Positions 10,197 to 23,283 of a stretch of 64,000 nucleotides of DNA are shown here, piece by piece. Source of the DNA: Dactylorhiza incarnata (lineage: Eukaryota > Streptophyta > Magnoliopsida > Asparagales > Orchidaceae); assembly GCA_033032865.1 (NCBI GenBank), contig JAWHQI010000714.1, forward strand, positions 62,001-126,000, written 5' to 3'. The translations under genes and the position numbers were made by a program. The number at the start of each line of letters is the position of its first letter. The stretch's first letter is position 1. The notes beneath the pieces are model-generated. The model saw only the letters and a list, made by a program, of their open reading frames with translations. It had not been told where the DNA came from and did not search any database.

Positions 10197-13100
10197 AACT
10201 CCCCGTTCTGATAATAACAAATCCCTTTAGAAAGAAATAGTTCAAATGATAGGAATTCTGTTTATTAAAAAAGGATAAGCATGAAATTTAAGACATGTGC
10301 ATATGCTCCCCCTAAATGAATGCTCCCCCTAAGTGAATGCTCCCCGTACAACACAACTTCCTATGAACTTGACTCCCCAAACATGTGAATTTCTTTCAAA
10401 TTTATTCTCCCCCTTTTGGTATTATCAAAAGAGGGTGGAGAGAAAGTAAAACGTTATAGTGTGCAATAAATGTGTAGAGAGGGAATGAACAAGATAAAGA
10501 GTTAAACGCTTAGGGGAAAATACAATATATAGGAGTGAAAGAAGAATGTGAAGAAATTGTCATAAGGAAACCACTTGTTGGAAAAACGTATTCATGATCT
10601 AGCGTACAAGTATTAAAAATGTGGAAAGCATGAAGAAATATATTTTGAAGTGAACATATATATAGGAATTGTGAAGCATGGTAGATGATTAAGAGTTTTA
10701 GATATAACAAAAATAGATGTTGTGGCAATTTAAGTACACAAAGGATTTTGCTTTATAAGAGTTTTAAGCATAAAAAAGGTAATGATTTCCAAGTAACTAA
10801 TCTACCCAGACAATATGTCTACACCCTAGCCCCATACTAAGTGACGGATGGGCATGAGGAGCTGCATACATGTCGTAGGTTGGGGTGTTAGTCCCATATG
10901 CAAACACTAGACAAAAACTCACCCTAGTACTCTTTGCCCCCAGTGCCTCGCAAGGCCCCACTGGAACCCTCCCCGGTTAAGGACAAGACATGACTTAGAG
11001 ATTAGGTTATCTAATGTCTACAACCCTATGCCCTCGCTATGGTGAGATATGAAGTCATGGATAATAATTATTGGAAACATTTAAGCATTTTTATCTAGTG
11101 ATGAGTTCATAGCTTATGGGTTTGTTAAAAAAAATTATTTGAATTTTTAAAGAAAAGGTCTCATAGCTAATTTGAAAAGCATTAATAAATCAGAGTTGTA
11201 GCATTACAATATTTTCATGTTTAGAGGAGTGTTTTTAGCATACAAATTTTTATTGAAATAGATCAGAGTTTTTAGCATAAGAGTGATATATGTGTTAGAA
11301 TAACCAATATAAATTTAACCAAGCAAGTCTACCATTTGTTGAAAAAAGGAATTTTGATATTTAAGACTTGATATAAGCATGAAAGCGCAAGGTAAAAATA
11401 TATGGTGATGAAGCGGAAGACTTATAGAAATACAAAAAAACATCTTTTTTTTGTAATCATGATTATTCTTAAGAAGAAATACGAGTTAAATTCAAAAAGG
11501 AAGATGTTTTTGTAAATCATTTTGCATTTAAAATCTTTAATTTTGATAATAAAGTAACCAAGCATGAAATAATGTTTCCAAGAAGAAATTACTACAACGT
11601 TATATTAATTCACAAATTCAAAACATACAAAACATTGTAGAGAGCATGCTAGGTTATCTAGTGCATTTCATATGTAAAGAGTAGTGTAGAATTTGCATTA
11701 GGATCCAATACCCATGAGAAGAAGTGTTATGGAAGTAATGATGTGCACATAAGTGTATTTTGAGTAGAGTAAACAAATGTTTTAATCAAAAATACAAGAA
11801 ATATCTAAAGTTAAGAGCACAATAAAACACAAATAGTTTTACTTCCACACACTTCAATGCCCAAAAGAATGTACAACTACCAAGGTGCTTTGCACACACA
11901 ATGCTCATTAAGACTTATCAGGGTGCAAAGTAGTGCTTGGGGGATCACATATTTTATTTTATTTTAATATTGAAACTAGTGATCCGGTGTACTTAAGAGT
12001 AAGTGGTTTTTATTTTGAAAGAAAGATAAGGTTTGCACAAGACACTTTACTATTCTTTCCAAGGTGCTCAACCTCACAACGCTTATTAAGACCTATCAGG
12101 AGGTTCAAGTAGTGCTTGGTGGAGTTATCTTTGTCACTTTATTTTATGATTTTTATTTTGTACAAAGTTCTCCGAATACACTTGTTTTGCAAACCAATAT
12201 AATTTATGAAAACATAACCACTTTTCTTAACTTTTAAAAGTGCAAATAAAGGTAGTGTAGGTAAGATACTTATGCAATTTTAATTCATTGTACTATTACA
12301 AAACATACACAAGCATTCTTAGATTAAGAACTTATGTAGACAATGCCAAAATAAGTGAGTGAATAAATATCCTTATTAAACATAAAACATTTACTCATAC
12401 TTAGAGGCATGCTAAGCTTGGTTCTACACAACTTTTACAATAAAATTTATGCACATGTGTTTAGAAGTATCAAAGCATGATAAAGAAAATGTTTAAAATA
12501 GTTTGAAAATATGAATCACAATATTGTAGAAGGTCTAAATGATGGATTAAATCATGCTTGATTTTTAATGAAGTCCAAACAGTATTTTTGATATTTTTGA
12601 ACAAATAATTTTAATTTAAAGTTTGAACTCTTATAATTTGATCTTGGACTTCCCGAGGTCTACCCTGTGAGGGGTTCGCCAGGTACTAGGAGATGTGATG
12701 GGATGATAGCCCTAATCTCCCTTTCGCAAGATACATGTAAATAGAAAATGTATGTTCAAAAATACTTGTTCAAACTTTTTTTGTTTTGTATTTTTGTATT
12801 TGATTTTTGCATATAGAAATAGAAATCAACCAACTAACCAAAGAAAAGAAGTAAGAAAAAAAAAATATTTTTTTGTAATCTGGCTTTTGTAATTTTGTAT
12901 TTTAATTTTTCAGAAATGCAAAAATGAGTAGTACATATAAAATAATATATTTTTAGTGATTTTTCAGAATTTTAAAATTACAGAAAATTGGAGACTTGAG
13001 CTAGCGTCGGAGTTATGTCCTAGCGCCTGCGTTAGCTCATAGAAAGTGCTTATTTTAATCATATAGTCTAGATTTTCTTCGATTTTGCTTCTGATTTTTC

Positions 13101-13783
13101 TTAATTATATTTGTGCAATGTAAGGCCTGTCTAATGAAGTGAAGAGACGAGAAGAAATCGCAAAAAGTTGCGAAAGTTAAAATTTTAGTACATGGGTTTC
13201 ATATTCATTAAAGCTCCATATTCATTAAACCTTAATTCTTAAGTTTTGCACAACATATGCATGAGTGAAATGATCATAAATAAGTGAAATAATATTCATG
13301 CAATTTTTCAATTTCGGTTTGACATGATTATGATTAAACATACTAGCGGTAATCAGAAATGACGCAAATATATTACATACCTCAGCAAAACTTGCGCATT
13401 TTATAAATTCAGCCTAATACCCCTAAAACACCTTTTGAATCCATTTTGACACTTATTTCATTTAGTCTTAATAATATCATATGAAAAAATTAGGAATTAA
13501 TTTATAAGACTTTTAGGAAATGGATCTAGGAGGATAAACATAAAAAGGATAAGTAGATCACTTGAAAAATGATATGACTTTTTATTCAGCTTTATTCAAT
13601 TTGATTTATTTATGAATTTTGGTTTAATATGTGAAAGTCATATCACAAGTTATATAAAGTGATCATATCATGATGGTTCAACAAAAAGGAAAAATAAACT
13701 AAAAAATAGGTTAGGCATATCATGAAGTAGAATAATGATATTTCATTTTTAGTTGATTTCTACTTCATGCAAATGATTGAATA
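10197..13783. other. Non-coding internal part of the gag-only SIRE-type element
   Basis: About 3.6 kb of AT-rich DNA occupies the place where pol should be. Near the PPT end there are CTCCCCCTAAGTGAATG repeats (10,310-10,345) and CTCCCCCTTTTGGTATTATC (about 10,408), the usual form of the SIRE 3' end read backwards. Two related blocks, about 11,880-11,945 and 12,060-12,125, share CAAGGTGCT...CTTATCAGG/CTATCAGG...AGTGCTTGG. A block at 12,645-12,740 resembles part of the LARD LTR. No open frame above 80 codons looks like a gene. Confidence 0.6.
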
Positions 13784-15245
13784 CTAATGAATGAGAGATT
13801 TAGGTATCCAAAGAGGACTGGGTGTGACGGTTCCTTTGGGTACCCAAATATATCGTGTTTGCTTTTGAGGAGATATGATTGAATGGGCCCTTTTGATTTG
13901 AGTTTGTGTTTCATCATTAACTTTGGGCCGCCATTCAAACATTGGTTTAATATTATTTTTATTTGTCAAATTTCCATGATGATTTTGCAAAACATTATTT
14001 ATAGGAAATTTGTTTATCTTTAAGTTTATGTTGGGAGAAAAATGATGTTGTAAATGATAATGATTTGGAATTTCATTTTCAAGCATTTGATATTTTTCAT
14101 TTCCTTTGTTAGGCTTAGACATATTATGAAAATTCATATTTAACTTGTTTTTGGAATTTGCTTGAAATTGTTGATTTATGTGTTGAGAATTTTTCTTTAT
14201 GATTTCCTTAAGCAAGTTAACTTTTGTTTCCAATTCATAATTTTTAGCTTTGAGTTCATGTCTACCTTTATTATATGCCATTGTGCTATTTTTGAGAGTG
14301 GATACGATAGACTCAATATGATTGTTATATTCATTTTTAAAGTCATCAAAAGTTTCAACCATCTCTTTAATTGCAATTTTATAGTTTTTGCACATATCAC
14401 AATTATTTTTTAACGATGAATTTTCCAAAAGGCAATTTTTCATTGCGTTCTTTTACACAAATAAATTCTTTTTGAAGTTCCTTGTATTTTTCTTTAATAT
14501 CGTTACAATCAAAACATGATATAGAGTTTTCAAATGAAAAGTATGATGGAGATACAAACATTTCATTTTTGGATTCTACATTCGCATTTGCTTTCAAGGT
14601 TTTATTTTCTAAACGTAGTTTTGCATTAGCCATTTTTAGTTTCTTAATCTTACGTTTAGTAGTTTGTAGTAATTGCAATGTAGAAATAGAGGTACAAAAA
14701 ATAGAATTTGATTTCCTTACATTGCTTTTGGGAGAGGCACGATTTGAACATATAGTTTCTTTGACATCTTTTTGGCACTCCTCTTCTGAAGACAGTACTT
14801 CTTCTTCTCTTCCATTTGATGTGTGCTACATTGATTCATCATGAGAGGATCATTCTTAAAGAATTGTGCAAGCTCGCATACTCTTTGGTTCTTGCGATTG
14901 TTCCATACCTGTAGAAGGAGAATCATAAGTTCTTTCAAGAAAATTCCAAATCTCATATGCGGTAGGTAACGTATGAATAAGTTTGAAAATATTTTGGTCT
15001 AACGTACAAAATATAATATTCATAGATTTTGCATTTAAAACAATTTCGTTTCTAGTTAGTACGCTAGGTGGATTTTCAATAGTAATGTTCCAAACTTTTT
15101 CATCTAAGGCCTTAAGAAAATTTTTCATTAATATTTTCCACCCTTAATAATTTTTGCCCATAAATAAAGGTGGTGATAATACTTTTTCATTTATATTAAA
15201 ATTTTCCCCACTAGTAGAAGCGAGATCATGATCAAGAGACGCCAT
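13784..15245 (-). pseudogene. SIRE-type copia Gag, frameshifted
   Basis: Gag forms the virus-like particle and binds element RNA. The likely ATG is at 15,243-15,245, 36 bases after the PBS. The N-terminal part (to about 14,860) has the copia Gag pattern LSPPLFMGKNY...NAKSMNIIF..L...IWNFLERTY, with one in-frame stop at about 15,152. Parts in other frames follow: 14,956-14,717, then 14,678-14,403, which is rich in Lys, Glu and Leu and probably forms a coiled coil, then 14,443-13,784. The last part (about 219 codons) is Asn- and Lys-rich and ends with TRYIWVPKGT...LWIPKSLIH, the usual C-terminal form of SIRE-family Gag. No zinc knuckle is visible. At least two frameshifts and one stop make it inactive. 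Confidence 0.7.
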
Positions 15246-15280
15246 TATTCCCGGTTGTTAAGCCGTTTGTAATAACCTGG

Positions 15281-15291
15281 CTCTGATACCA
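15281..15291 (-). other. Primer-binding site, tRNA-Met type
   Basis: The minus strand reads TGGTATCAGAGCCAGG directly after the 5' LTR end (two bases between). This is complementary to the 3' end of initiator tRNA-Met, the usual primer of copia elements, and it fixes the minus-strand orientation. Confidence 0.85.
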
Positions 15292-15293
15292 CT

Positions 15294-16185
15294 TATTGGA
15301 TCTGTAGGCGCCCTTAGAGGGGGGGAGGGTGAATAAGGGTTTTAAAAACTTTAAACCTTAATATAAAACTTTTGATATTTTGGTCGAAGTAAGTTAAATC
15401 AAAAGTAAAGAGATAATGAAATTAGAAATAAAATCAATTTTATTAAACAAGAAAAGACATGATTATCATTTATAAAGTTGATTACAAAATCTGATTTCAA
15501 TGACGCTAGAAATCGAAGCGAATAATACGAAAACCCTTTTTGTTTTCTATACCGACTCGTATACCCACGAATCGGTTGGCTTTAGCCAATCTCTCCCTAG
15601 ATACGGCCTCAAGCCGCTCTAGCCTTCCTATCGCCAGAAAGGCCTCGAGCACCCCCTAGTTCAACTCCCTTGACCTAGTCGCCAACACGAGGTGAATTAC
15701 TCCCTAAGTCCTACCCAGACCTAGTCGTCGTGTGGCGAATTCCCCCTAGTCCCCGCAAGGCCTAGTTGCTGTGTGGCGAATTCCTCTACCGAACAAAGAT
15801 ACAAAGGTTACAATTAGAAAAAAAAAACACAAACTAGAAACTCCCTCAAAAGTAGAACTTGATGTCGATGTAGATGCAATCGTATTGGTCTTCAAGTTCT
15901 TTGCATTCACGAACATTGACGGAGTTCTTCGGGTTGCTTGGAGAAGGCTCTCACGAGTGCTCTGAATATATGGCTTCAATTTCTTCTGTAACAGCAAGCA
16001 CCAATGAAGGAGGCGTGCGACTTTTTATAGAATCAGCCACTACCGTCTGCGGTAGTACTACCGCCCCGCGGTATCCACATTAGGCAATGAAGCACACGGA
16101 TCGTGGTAGTTTAGGCAACATTTGACCGCCAAACACTAGCGCGCCAGCGGTAACGCTAACGCCCGCGATAGAGAGATCTTACATT
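15294..16185 (-). repeat. 5' LTR of the gag-only SIRE-type element, U3 truncated
   Basis: The left end TATTGGATCTG is a mutated TGTTGGATCT. R and U5 match 9,132-9,850 closely. The U3 still has the TATA box (minus strand; CTTTTTATA at 16,021-16,029) and upstream palindromic units such as CTACCGTCTGCGGTAG and CTAGCGCGCCAGCGGTA (16,040-16,165). About 160-190 bases matching the LTR start are absent beyond about 16,185. Confidence 0.65.
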
Positions 16186-17099
16186 AATGGGAACTTAAAA
16201 AGAAGCAATATTGATAAAGGTTTTCATTGCGATAAATCTAAAAAAAATTGCTTATGAAGCTTTCTTAACAGTTCAATGTCATATTTAATTGAAAATGAAG
16301 CAGAAATACATTGTTAAATACTTTGAAGTTGATAGTTTGGAAAATATAAGTGTATAGAGTCCAAAAATTCATAACTTGTAGATTGATATATCGAATATAA
16401 GAAAAACCAAAGGGATTGAGGAATACCCCCTCCATAAGCTTTCTATTTCTCAACCATGGTGGTGCAAGTCAAATACATTCACCATAGCCCCCCCCCCCCC
16501 CCCCCCCCCCACACACACACACCAAATGCAATGGAAAGGGGCTTCTATAAATGATGATTTCACCTAGAACCCAATCATCCTGAAGTATGAATGAAAGAAA
16601 AAACTGAAGAAAACAAATTTATGAAAAGAAAAGGGAAATTTTATTTGCAAGCCCATAATAAATATTTGCATACTCTAAATTGAGAAAATAACACGGGCTT
16701 TTTGGCACTATGCTCCCCCTAAATATTGCATTTTTGCGGTTTCCACACCAATTATTTAAAATTGGCACTTCACCCCCCCCCCCCCCCCCATTACAAAATG
16801 TTGGCACATTGCAACCTAGGAAAGTTTCTAGAGGGGTGTTTTGGTCAGGATGCAGAATAATAGAGATTTAGGTATGATTCAGACTTTTTTCTCAGTAAGC
16901 CTTCTCGTCATCATCCTCATCACGACCATCAGAATATAGACGAGAAAATTAAATCAGTTGGTGAAAGGGATCAATCAAATAACTCTTGAATACGAACACC
17001 AGAATACAATTAAGGGAGCATGCGAGTCAATTTTTGTCCAAATCACATGAAGGAAAATGTTCATAAATTCCAATTTATTAAGGAGATTTAAATAATTAT
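16186..17099. other. No gene; AT-rich DNA with long C runs
   Basis: No coding sequence is seen. C runs of 23 (16,488-16,510, followed by an AC repeat) and 17 bases (16,773-16,789) stand out. The part 16,690-16,850 is an inverted relative of 23,695-23,800. Confidence 0.5.
16690..16850 (-). repeat. Left copy of an inverted repeat pair around MULE and Copia A
   Basis: The reverse complement of this stretch shares TGCAATGTGCCAAC, GTGAAGTGCCAA, AAAATGCAAT, TAGGGGG and GCATAGTGCCAAAAA, in the same order, with 23,725-23,806. A weaker match continues inward (CAAAACACCCCT / CAAAATAACCCT). The pair could be terminal inverted repeats of the MULE that lies between them, or two insertions of one dispersed repeat. 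Confidence 0.4.
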
Positions 17100-17640
17100 G
17101 ACTTTAAGTTTGATGTTGGAAAATGTTTTAATTCTACTTCTGACTTTAGGGATGTCGCAAGAATGTTTTCTACTAAACAAGAAAAATCTTTAAAATTTAC
17201 CAAAAATTGTAATGATAAGATTCAAGTTAATTGTGATTGTGGTTGGATTTTGTTTGCTTCATTCATGTCGAAGACTAAAAAACCTTTCAGGTGAAGACGG
17301 TCAATGGGGAACCTACATGTCATAGGATTGCAAATTCCCAACATTGCCATTCTAACTTTCTTGCGACGAAGTACGAGTACAACATTAGGAGCAACCCAGG
17401 GTGGCCTGCAAGTTCAATGCAAGAAATAATGCAAAAGGACAACAAAATATCTTTAAATATTTGGAAGGTGTATAGAGTCAAAAAACATGCTTCTAAATTA
17501 ATTAGTGACACAAAGTTAGAGCAATATTCACAGCTTTGGGAATACTGCGAGGAGATTTATAGGACCAATCCGGACACCACAATCAAGGCTCACAGAGAAT
17601 TGGTTACACAAAGAGTTTGGAACGTCCACTAACCAATTTG
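17100..17640 (+). pseudogene. MULE (Mutator-like) transposase, N-terminal fragment
   Basis: The region before 17,290 reads F(D)VGKCFNS...FRDVARMFSTKQEKSLKFTKN....VNCDCGW, the start of a plant MuDR-type domain. A frameshift in an A run at about 17,276-17,282 is followed by a 113-codon stretch (FQVKTVNGEPTC, then FLATKYEYNIRSNPGWP, then YSQLWEYCEEIYRTNPDTTIKAH), the usual order of the MULE transposase N-terminal region. The catalytic DDE domain and the SWIM zinc finger are missing or not recognisable after 17,640, so only a fragment remains. Confidence 0.75.
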
Positions 17641-19039
17641 AATCCAATTTTTCTGTGGTGTAATATTCAAAAGAAGCCTCGAACAACATACTAGAAGAAA
17701 ATAGGTAGATGAATTAGAGGGAAAAAAATATGGAGTAAAAAGCATGGTCTTAAGTACACATGCTCCAATTGAGGGATGAGAGGATATAACTAAAAGAGTT
17801 ATTTTGAAGCCTCCTAAAACTAAGATACAAAAATGTCCACTATGATATCAATGCTTTTGGTAAGCCTTAATTCATCTTATATTTCTTTTATTATTTTATA
17901 ATATGCGACTGCTTCATAATCACGCGTGTTGATGCATAAATTGCACTCCAAGATCTCACACTTTACTGAGAGGGTAATGGGGGTAAATTGAGAGTTGTCG
18001 GAAACTTTGAGTTCGTTATGGATGAGCTAAAAGAGATCCAGTGGATGTCGTAAGCGGAGCGACTAGACTTTATGCACTGAAAAGCGCTATTGAGAGTGAT
18101 TTTATTGCTCACTGAGAATTAGTTACACAAAGAGGTCACCACTGGGAGGAGGTATCAATAGTAGAAGGGCACAAATTAGAATCCGCGGTAGGCAGAAGCT
18201 AAGTCTCAAATCCCTTTCAAGGTATTCTTCGCCCATATTTATACTAGTGGGGGTCTGACTGAATTGGCAGGTAGGAGAAAAATGGGGTGCTCTGGTTATA
18301 GAAGAGATAGGAAGAGATGAGAGAATACATTTTGTGCAAATAGCCTAAAAAGCTAGACTGCGTGGACACAACATGAGTGTCAGCATGATCTAAGGCAAAG
18401 AAGAATTGCACTGATAAAATAGAACTATAACTACGAGGCCAAGTGGACTTTGAAAACTGACTACTCGAGCTAACAAAGAAGAAGTCACCTATCTTGGAAG
18501 GACTGGAGCTACTGGGCTATGCTGATACTAAAGACTATTCTTCCCAGGTTGTTGAGGAAGACAACGACTTTCTTGTAGATAGCTGGAGCACTAGGCCGAG
18601 CAGACTACTACAGAATGACCACATGAGTACCCTGAAGAAGGAATCATTGTGACTTCCAATATTTAACATGAGGGTCCAAAAGGACTCCACTATTCTGACT
18701 GCACGGACTATTGAGGAAGTAGGGATGCCTAACTTGAAGACATCCTAAGCCTCTAGGTCGGGCGAACACCAAAGGGGTGCCCGCCTGAGCTGCTGAAGGA
18801 GAAGACCGTCTAGTTTGCCAATAACAGAAATGAGAGTTGGAGTGGACTCTCAAACCCTATTTGCACACGATGCTTAATGATTTTGTTCATTCCACAGGCC
18901 GCAGGATCCTGGGCAAACAACATGGTGTTAACATGTAGTGGCAGAGGAATACGTGATCGAGATCAAGACTTTTGTCAAATATTCATTTTTCTAGGGGATC
19001 TGATCGAGGACGAATAAAATTTTTTGTTGGTTTAGCATT
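17641..19039. other. No recognisable gene between MULE remnant and Copia A
   Basis: Short open frames only (for example 18,644-18,853 on the minus strand), none like a known protein. It may be degraded MULE interior or older repeat DNA. Confidence 0.4.
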
Positions 19040-19399
19040 TGTTAAAGCACGAAATAGTTATGAGTATAATAGTCTGGGCGGTTACTCCTGGTGTAACCAC
19101 CCGACCATGTGGTTGTGAATAATCCGGGCGGTCACTCATGGTGTAACCGCCTGGTTTGTGGTATTGTATATTCTAGGCGGTCTCTCCTGGTGTAACCTCC
19201 CAGTCTTGTGTTCTTGTATAGTCTGGTCAGTCTCTCCTGGAGTAACCACACGGTGTTAACTCTCTAGCTTTGCTATATTTAGTCCCACATCATCAATTAT
19301 ATATTCTATATCCTTCTCTGCATTATATAATAAGAAGTGATCTCATGCAATATTCAGATTTTTGGAAGTAAAATATTTAGTTATTTCCATTTTCTCACA
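19040..19399 (+). repeat. 5' LTR of Copia A with four hairpin-forming repeats
   Basis: Four units spaced about 48 bases apart (about 19,077, 19,127, 19,172 and 19,222) have the form GGGCGGTTAC, a short spacer, then GTAACCGCCC, an inverted repeat able to form a hairpin. A TATA-like stretch follows near 19,324 and the LTR ends at the PBS. Confidence 0.75.
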
Positions 19400-20129
19400 T
19401 GGTATCAGAGATACAGATCCTACAACTATGAACTCTATCCTCGCTGCTCATCGTTGCCTTTTGTGGACTTCGGTTGCTAACCACCCGCTCCTTCCTCTTC
19501 GTTCGCGAACTTTGGTTGCTAACTGTCCGCTCTTCCCGATTAGTGTTCACATATTTTTGTTGTCTAACACCCACTCTCTACGCTTCATGTACACGGATTG
19601 CGGTTGCTAACCGCCGGATGTTTTTGCGGTTTCCACTTCGTGCTCGACAATGTTTGTGCCCGTTCTCGCTCGTGGCTTATGTGGACTTTAGTTTTATCTA
19701 ACCGCTCGCAATTTGCCCCTATGTGTGCACTCAGTTTGCTTCCGCCCCAGCTTCCCACAGACCTTGCATGGTTTCTTTGCCAGTCTGTGCAGTTTCTAGT
19801 TGTATCCTCCCTTCTATATGGATACAAACACCTCTCCTGTGGATTGAACCATCATTATCCATTCCCCGTGGTTTCCACTAGCTCTAGAAATCTTGGGACT
19901 GCGTCCAAGTTAATTGGGAAGAATTACCTGTATTGGAGTGTCTTCTCTACTTCTCCTTTATGATCTTAGCACAAATGACATCACCTGACAGACGATCCTC
20001 CTGCTCTAAGTTCTGCTATCTATGGTGATTGGTATGATAATGATACTCTGGAATGAACCTGGCTCGCAAATAGTATTTTCAATGAATGTTTACCCATGAA
20101 TCGTCATTACGACACTATAAAAACTGCTT

Positions 20130-23100
20130 TGGACCATCTTGTCACGTTATACTGTAAGGGAGCGACGACCTCTCAGATCTACATGTTGTATGTGGATCTC
20201 TTCGCTCGCCCCACATTGTCTCCCACGACAACATACCAGGAATTTTAAGCTCTTGGCGCAGAACTTCTTCAACATCGGCCCTTCTTCACCGGCATCATTA
20301 TTCAGCACATACATTTTTAGGAGCTCCGAGTAGTTTGTTACCTCCTTCAATTACCATACTCATATGACATGATTCATCAACAGATTCTTGGTGAATTAGA
20401 CTCGCAATCCTTATATGTCACTGTTACTCGTATCTCTATTGTTACTGCCCTTCAATAGCCTACCGCCCCCCCCCCCCCTGTGTCCAAACCATCTTTTGAC
20501 AGTTTTGCACACTCTACGGGCAGTGGATTCTCCCAATGCATGGGTAGTTCCTTTAGAGGACGTGGTCCTCCCTGACATATATTTTCTCATTGTGGGAAAC
20601 TTGGCCATCATGTGGATCGTTGCTTTGTCAAGTATCCTCACCTTTGCCAACATACAACTACAACACATCTTCTTGCAAACAATCCTTCATCCTCTGATGC
20701 AACCTCTTTAGGTAGCGCACAGGTTGCTACTCAGGGTAAGTGGATCATTGACTCAGGTGCCACCAATCATATGAGCGAGAATCTGCTCATCTTTTCTCAG
20801 TTGGCATAACACAATCGGCCAGCCCCTGCTTTGGTACAGATGGCTCCCATGCTCTGGTGTATGGGATTTCAGCCCGCTCCCACTTTCCACCTTAATGACA
20901 CTCTTTATGTGCCGAAATTGTCATGCAATTTATTATCCGTTCATGCCCTCACATGCCAACTACCATGCACTATTACATTTACATATACTCATTGTTATTT
21001 TCAGGATCTTCGCTCCAAAGAGACGTTTGTTACTATGACTAAAAGTGGGGGACTCTACTTCCTCGACACCAACTCCGCACTCTCCGCATCCGCCACCACC
21101 ACCTCTCTGCATCAATGACACCTTCGCTTTGGTCATCCTCCTACCCTCTTGCCATACAAACTACTACCATTTCTCCACAAGGACACATCATCTCTTGAAT
21201 GTGAAGCTTGTCAATATGGGAAACATCAACGTTCCTCCTACCCCCAAAAAATGAGCATAGTTCCACTCATCTGTTTGATCTTGTTCATTCGGACGTCTAG
21301 GGTCCTTGTCCTACAAAAACTGTTGGTAGGGGTAGTCTTTATTTTGTCACTTTTATTGATGATTTTTTGATATGTACTTGGGTGTATCTTCTTAAAGAAT
21401 GCTCTGAACTATTGTCTGTATTCACTATTTTTTATTATAAAATTCGCACTCACTTTAACGATTCTATTAAAATCTTTCGTACTGATAATGCAATAGAATA
21501 TCTTAGTCATCAGTTTTCTGAATATTGTATGAATAATGGTATTTATTATACATGAAATTAGTTGTGCCTATACATCTCAACAAAATGGTGTTGCCGAATG
21601 CGAAAATCCTCATCTCCTTGATGGTGTGTGTACTCTTCTTACTCAGATAAATGTTCACCGCTCCTATTGGGGGTCATGCTTTTCTCATTTCTTGCTACCT
21701 CATCAACCGTCTTCTCTCTGCCATTCTCCATCGCCAAATACCATTTTCCATTCTGTATCCTGGTGCTACCCCATTCTCTCTCACCCCAAGAGTTATTGGT
21801 TGCACTGCTTTTTTCACACTCCTTCACTTTATCGAGATAAACTTTCTCCTCAAACATTCACATGCATCTTTGTCGGCTATTCTCCCACTCATAAGGAATA
21901 TCGGTGTTATGACCCTATTCTCCAAAAATAGTATGTTTCAGCCTATGTAACCTTCTTTGAGTCCACTCCAATCTTATCCACCAACCCTGTGACTACCCCA
22001 CCTCAAGATCTACCAACCACCTCCCTACCCATTTTGCATGCTCCTCCATCTGCCAATACTCCACCTCCGCTACCCTCAACACCATCCCCACCACATGCTC
22101 CTGCATACACTCCTGTTACTACGGGGATCCCCCCGCCAGTTCTCAGGCCAATGCTCTTCTCTTCGGACAGATATTACGATGATAACTTGTCCGACCTTGA
22201 TCTTCCTTTTGCTCTTCGCAAAGGGATCCGGTCTTGTAGTCAACATTCCATTCACAATGTAGTGTCGTATGCTCACCTTACTTACTCTTGTAGGGACTTT
22301 GCACTCTCCATCTCAGTGACAATCACACCATCCATATATTAAGAGGCTATTGCCTTACCACACTCAAAAACTGCCATGGATGAAGGAATGTCTACCTTAA
22401 CAGAATGCAGTACTTGGACCCTTGTCCCTACCCCTCTTAGAGCATACATTGTTGGTTGCAGATGGGTATTTGTTGTAAAGTATCATGCAACTGGCACTGT
22501 GGATCACTATTAGGGTTGTTTTGTTGCCAATGGTTTCACTCACTTATGGAGTTGACTTCTTCAACACCATCTCCCTATTTGTTCGCATTAGCACGATCCG
22601 GGTCCTTTTTTCTGTTGTTGTCAATAGGGATTGACAAATATCTCAGTTCGATGATAAGAATGACTTCCTCTATGGTTATATTCAAGAAGAAGTATACATG
22701 GAGCAACCTCCTGAGTATCTTGCTCAGGGGGAGTCTCAAGTATGCAAATTGCGCAACGCAATCTATGGGCTTAAACGAAGTCCCCGAACTTGGTCATCTC
22801 CACTGTTGGTATTATTTGCAGCTCTACAGATCACTCTCTCTTCAGACGCAAGACTCCTCCTGGACTGGTTGTTCTTGCAGTCTTTGTTGATGACATCCTA
22901 CTTATAGGTGATGACACTATTGGCCTTGCCATGACAAAGAAACATCAATCAACAAGCTGGACCAAACTACTTATGAATTAAAGTTGTAATGAGCACTTCT
23001 ATTAGACTTAGGAGAAGTCAGCAACTATCATTTACCAATGTTCTGTGATAATAAAGTTGTCATCTACATATCAAAGAATCCAATATTCTATGCGAGAACA

Positions 23101-23275
23101 AAGCATATTGAAGTTAACTATCACATCATTAGGGAAGAAATCTTGAAGAAATAAATCTATACTCTGTTCGTCACCTCCGATAAAGAATTAGCGAATTTCT
23201 TTTCCAAACCTGTATCTTCATCTTTTTTTGACATAGGCAACAAGCTGGGCATGATAGCATATATGCTCCAGCTTG
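20130..23275 (+). pseudogene. Copia A Gag-Pol remnants
   Basis: Copia polyproteins run Gag, protease, integrase, reverse transcriptase, RNase H. Seen in order: a Gag zinc knuckle HCGKLGHHVDRC (about 20,588-20,625); protease WIIDSGATNHMS (about 20,740-20,776); the integrase zinc region CEACQYGKHQR (about 21,200); integrase core pieces (FRTDNAIEY; SQQNGVAE) between 21,470 and 21,600; reverse transcriptase pieces MEQPPEYL and YGLKRSPR (22,698-22,790) and the catalytic VFVDDILL (about 22,885); and the RNase H tail FCDNKVV...ARTKHIEV...FSKP (about 23,040-23,215). The interval between VFVDDILL and the RNase H tail is much shorter than usual, so an internal deletion is likely. Many stops and frame changes make it inactive. 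A 13-base C run lies at 20,466-20,478. Confidence 0.8.
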
Positions 23276-23283
23276 ATGGGGAG

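Larger units (their letters stand above)
9132..16185 (-). mobile_element. SIRE-type copia element, gag only, 5'-truncated
   Basis: Read on the minus strand: a truncated 5' LTR (15,294-about 16,185), a tRNA-Met PBS, a gag-like gene, about 3.6 kb of non-coding DNA, a polypurine stretch (CAGAACGGGGAGTT) ending at 10,197, and a complete 3' LTR (9,132-10,196) with TGTTGG...CCAACA ends. No protease, integrase, reverse transcriptase or RNase H is visible. Its mobility would have depended on enzymes from related elements. It resembles the class of plant LTR elements that keep only gag (TR-GAG). The missing U3 start of the 5' LTR prevents a test for a target duplication. Confidence 0.7.

Noticed and set aside
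19362..19963. Overlapping frames of 75-121 codons after the Copia A PBS
   Set aside because: They overlap in three frames and lack Gag motifs. The recognisable Gag knuckle comes only at about 20,590.
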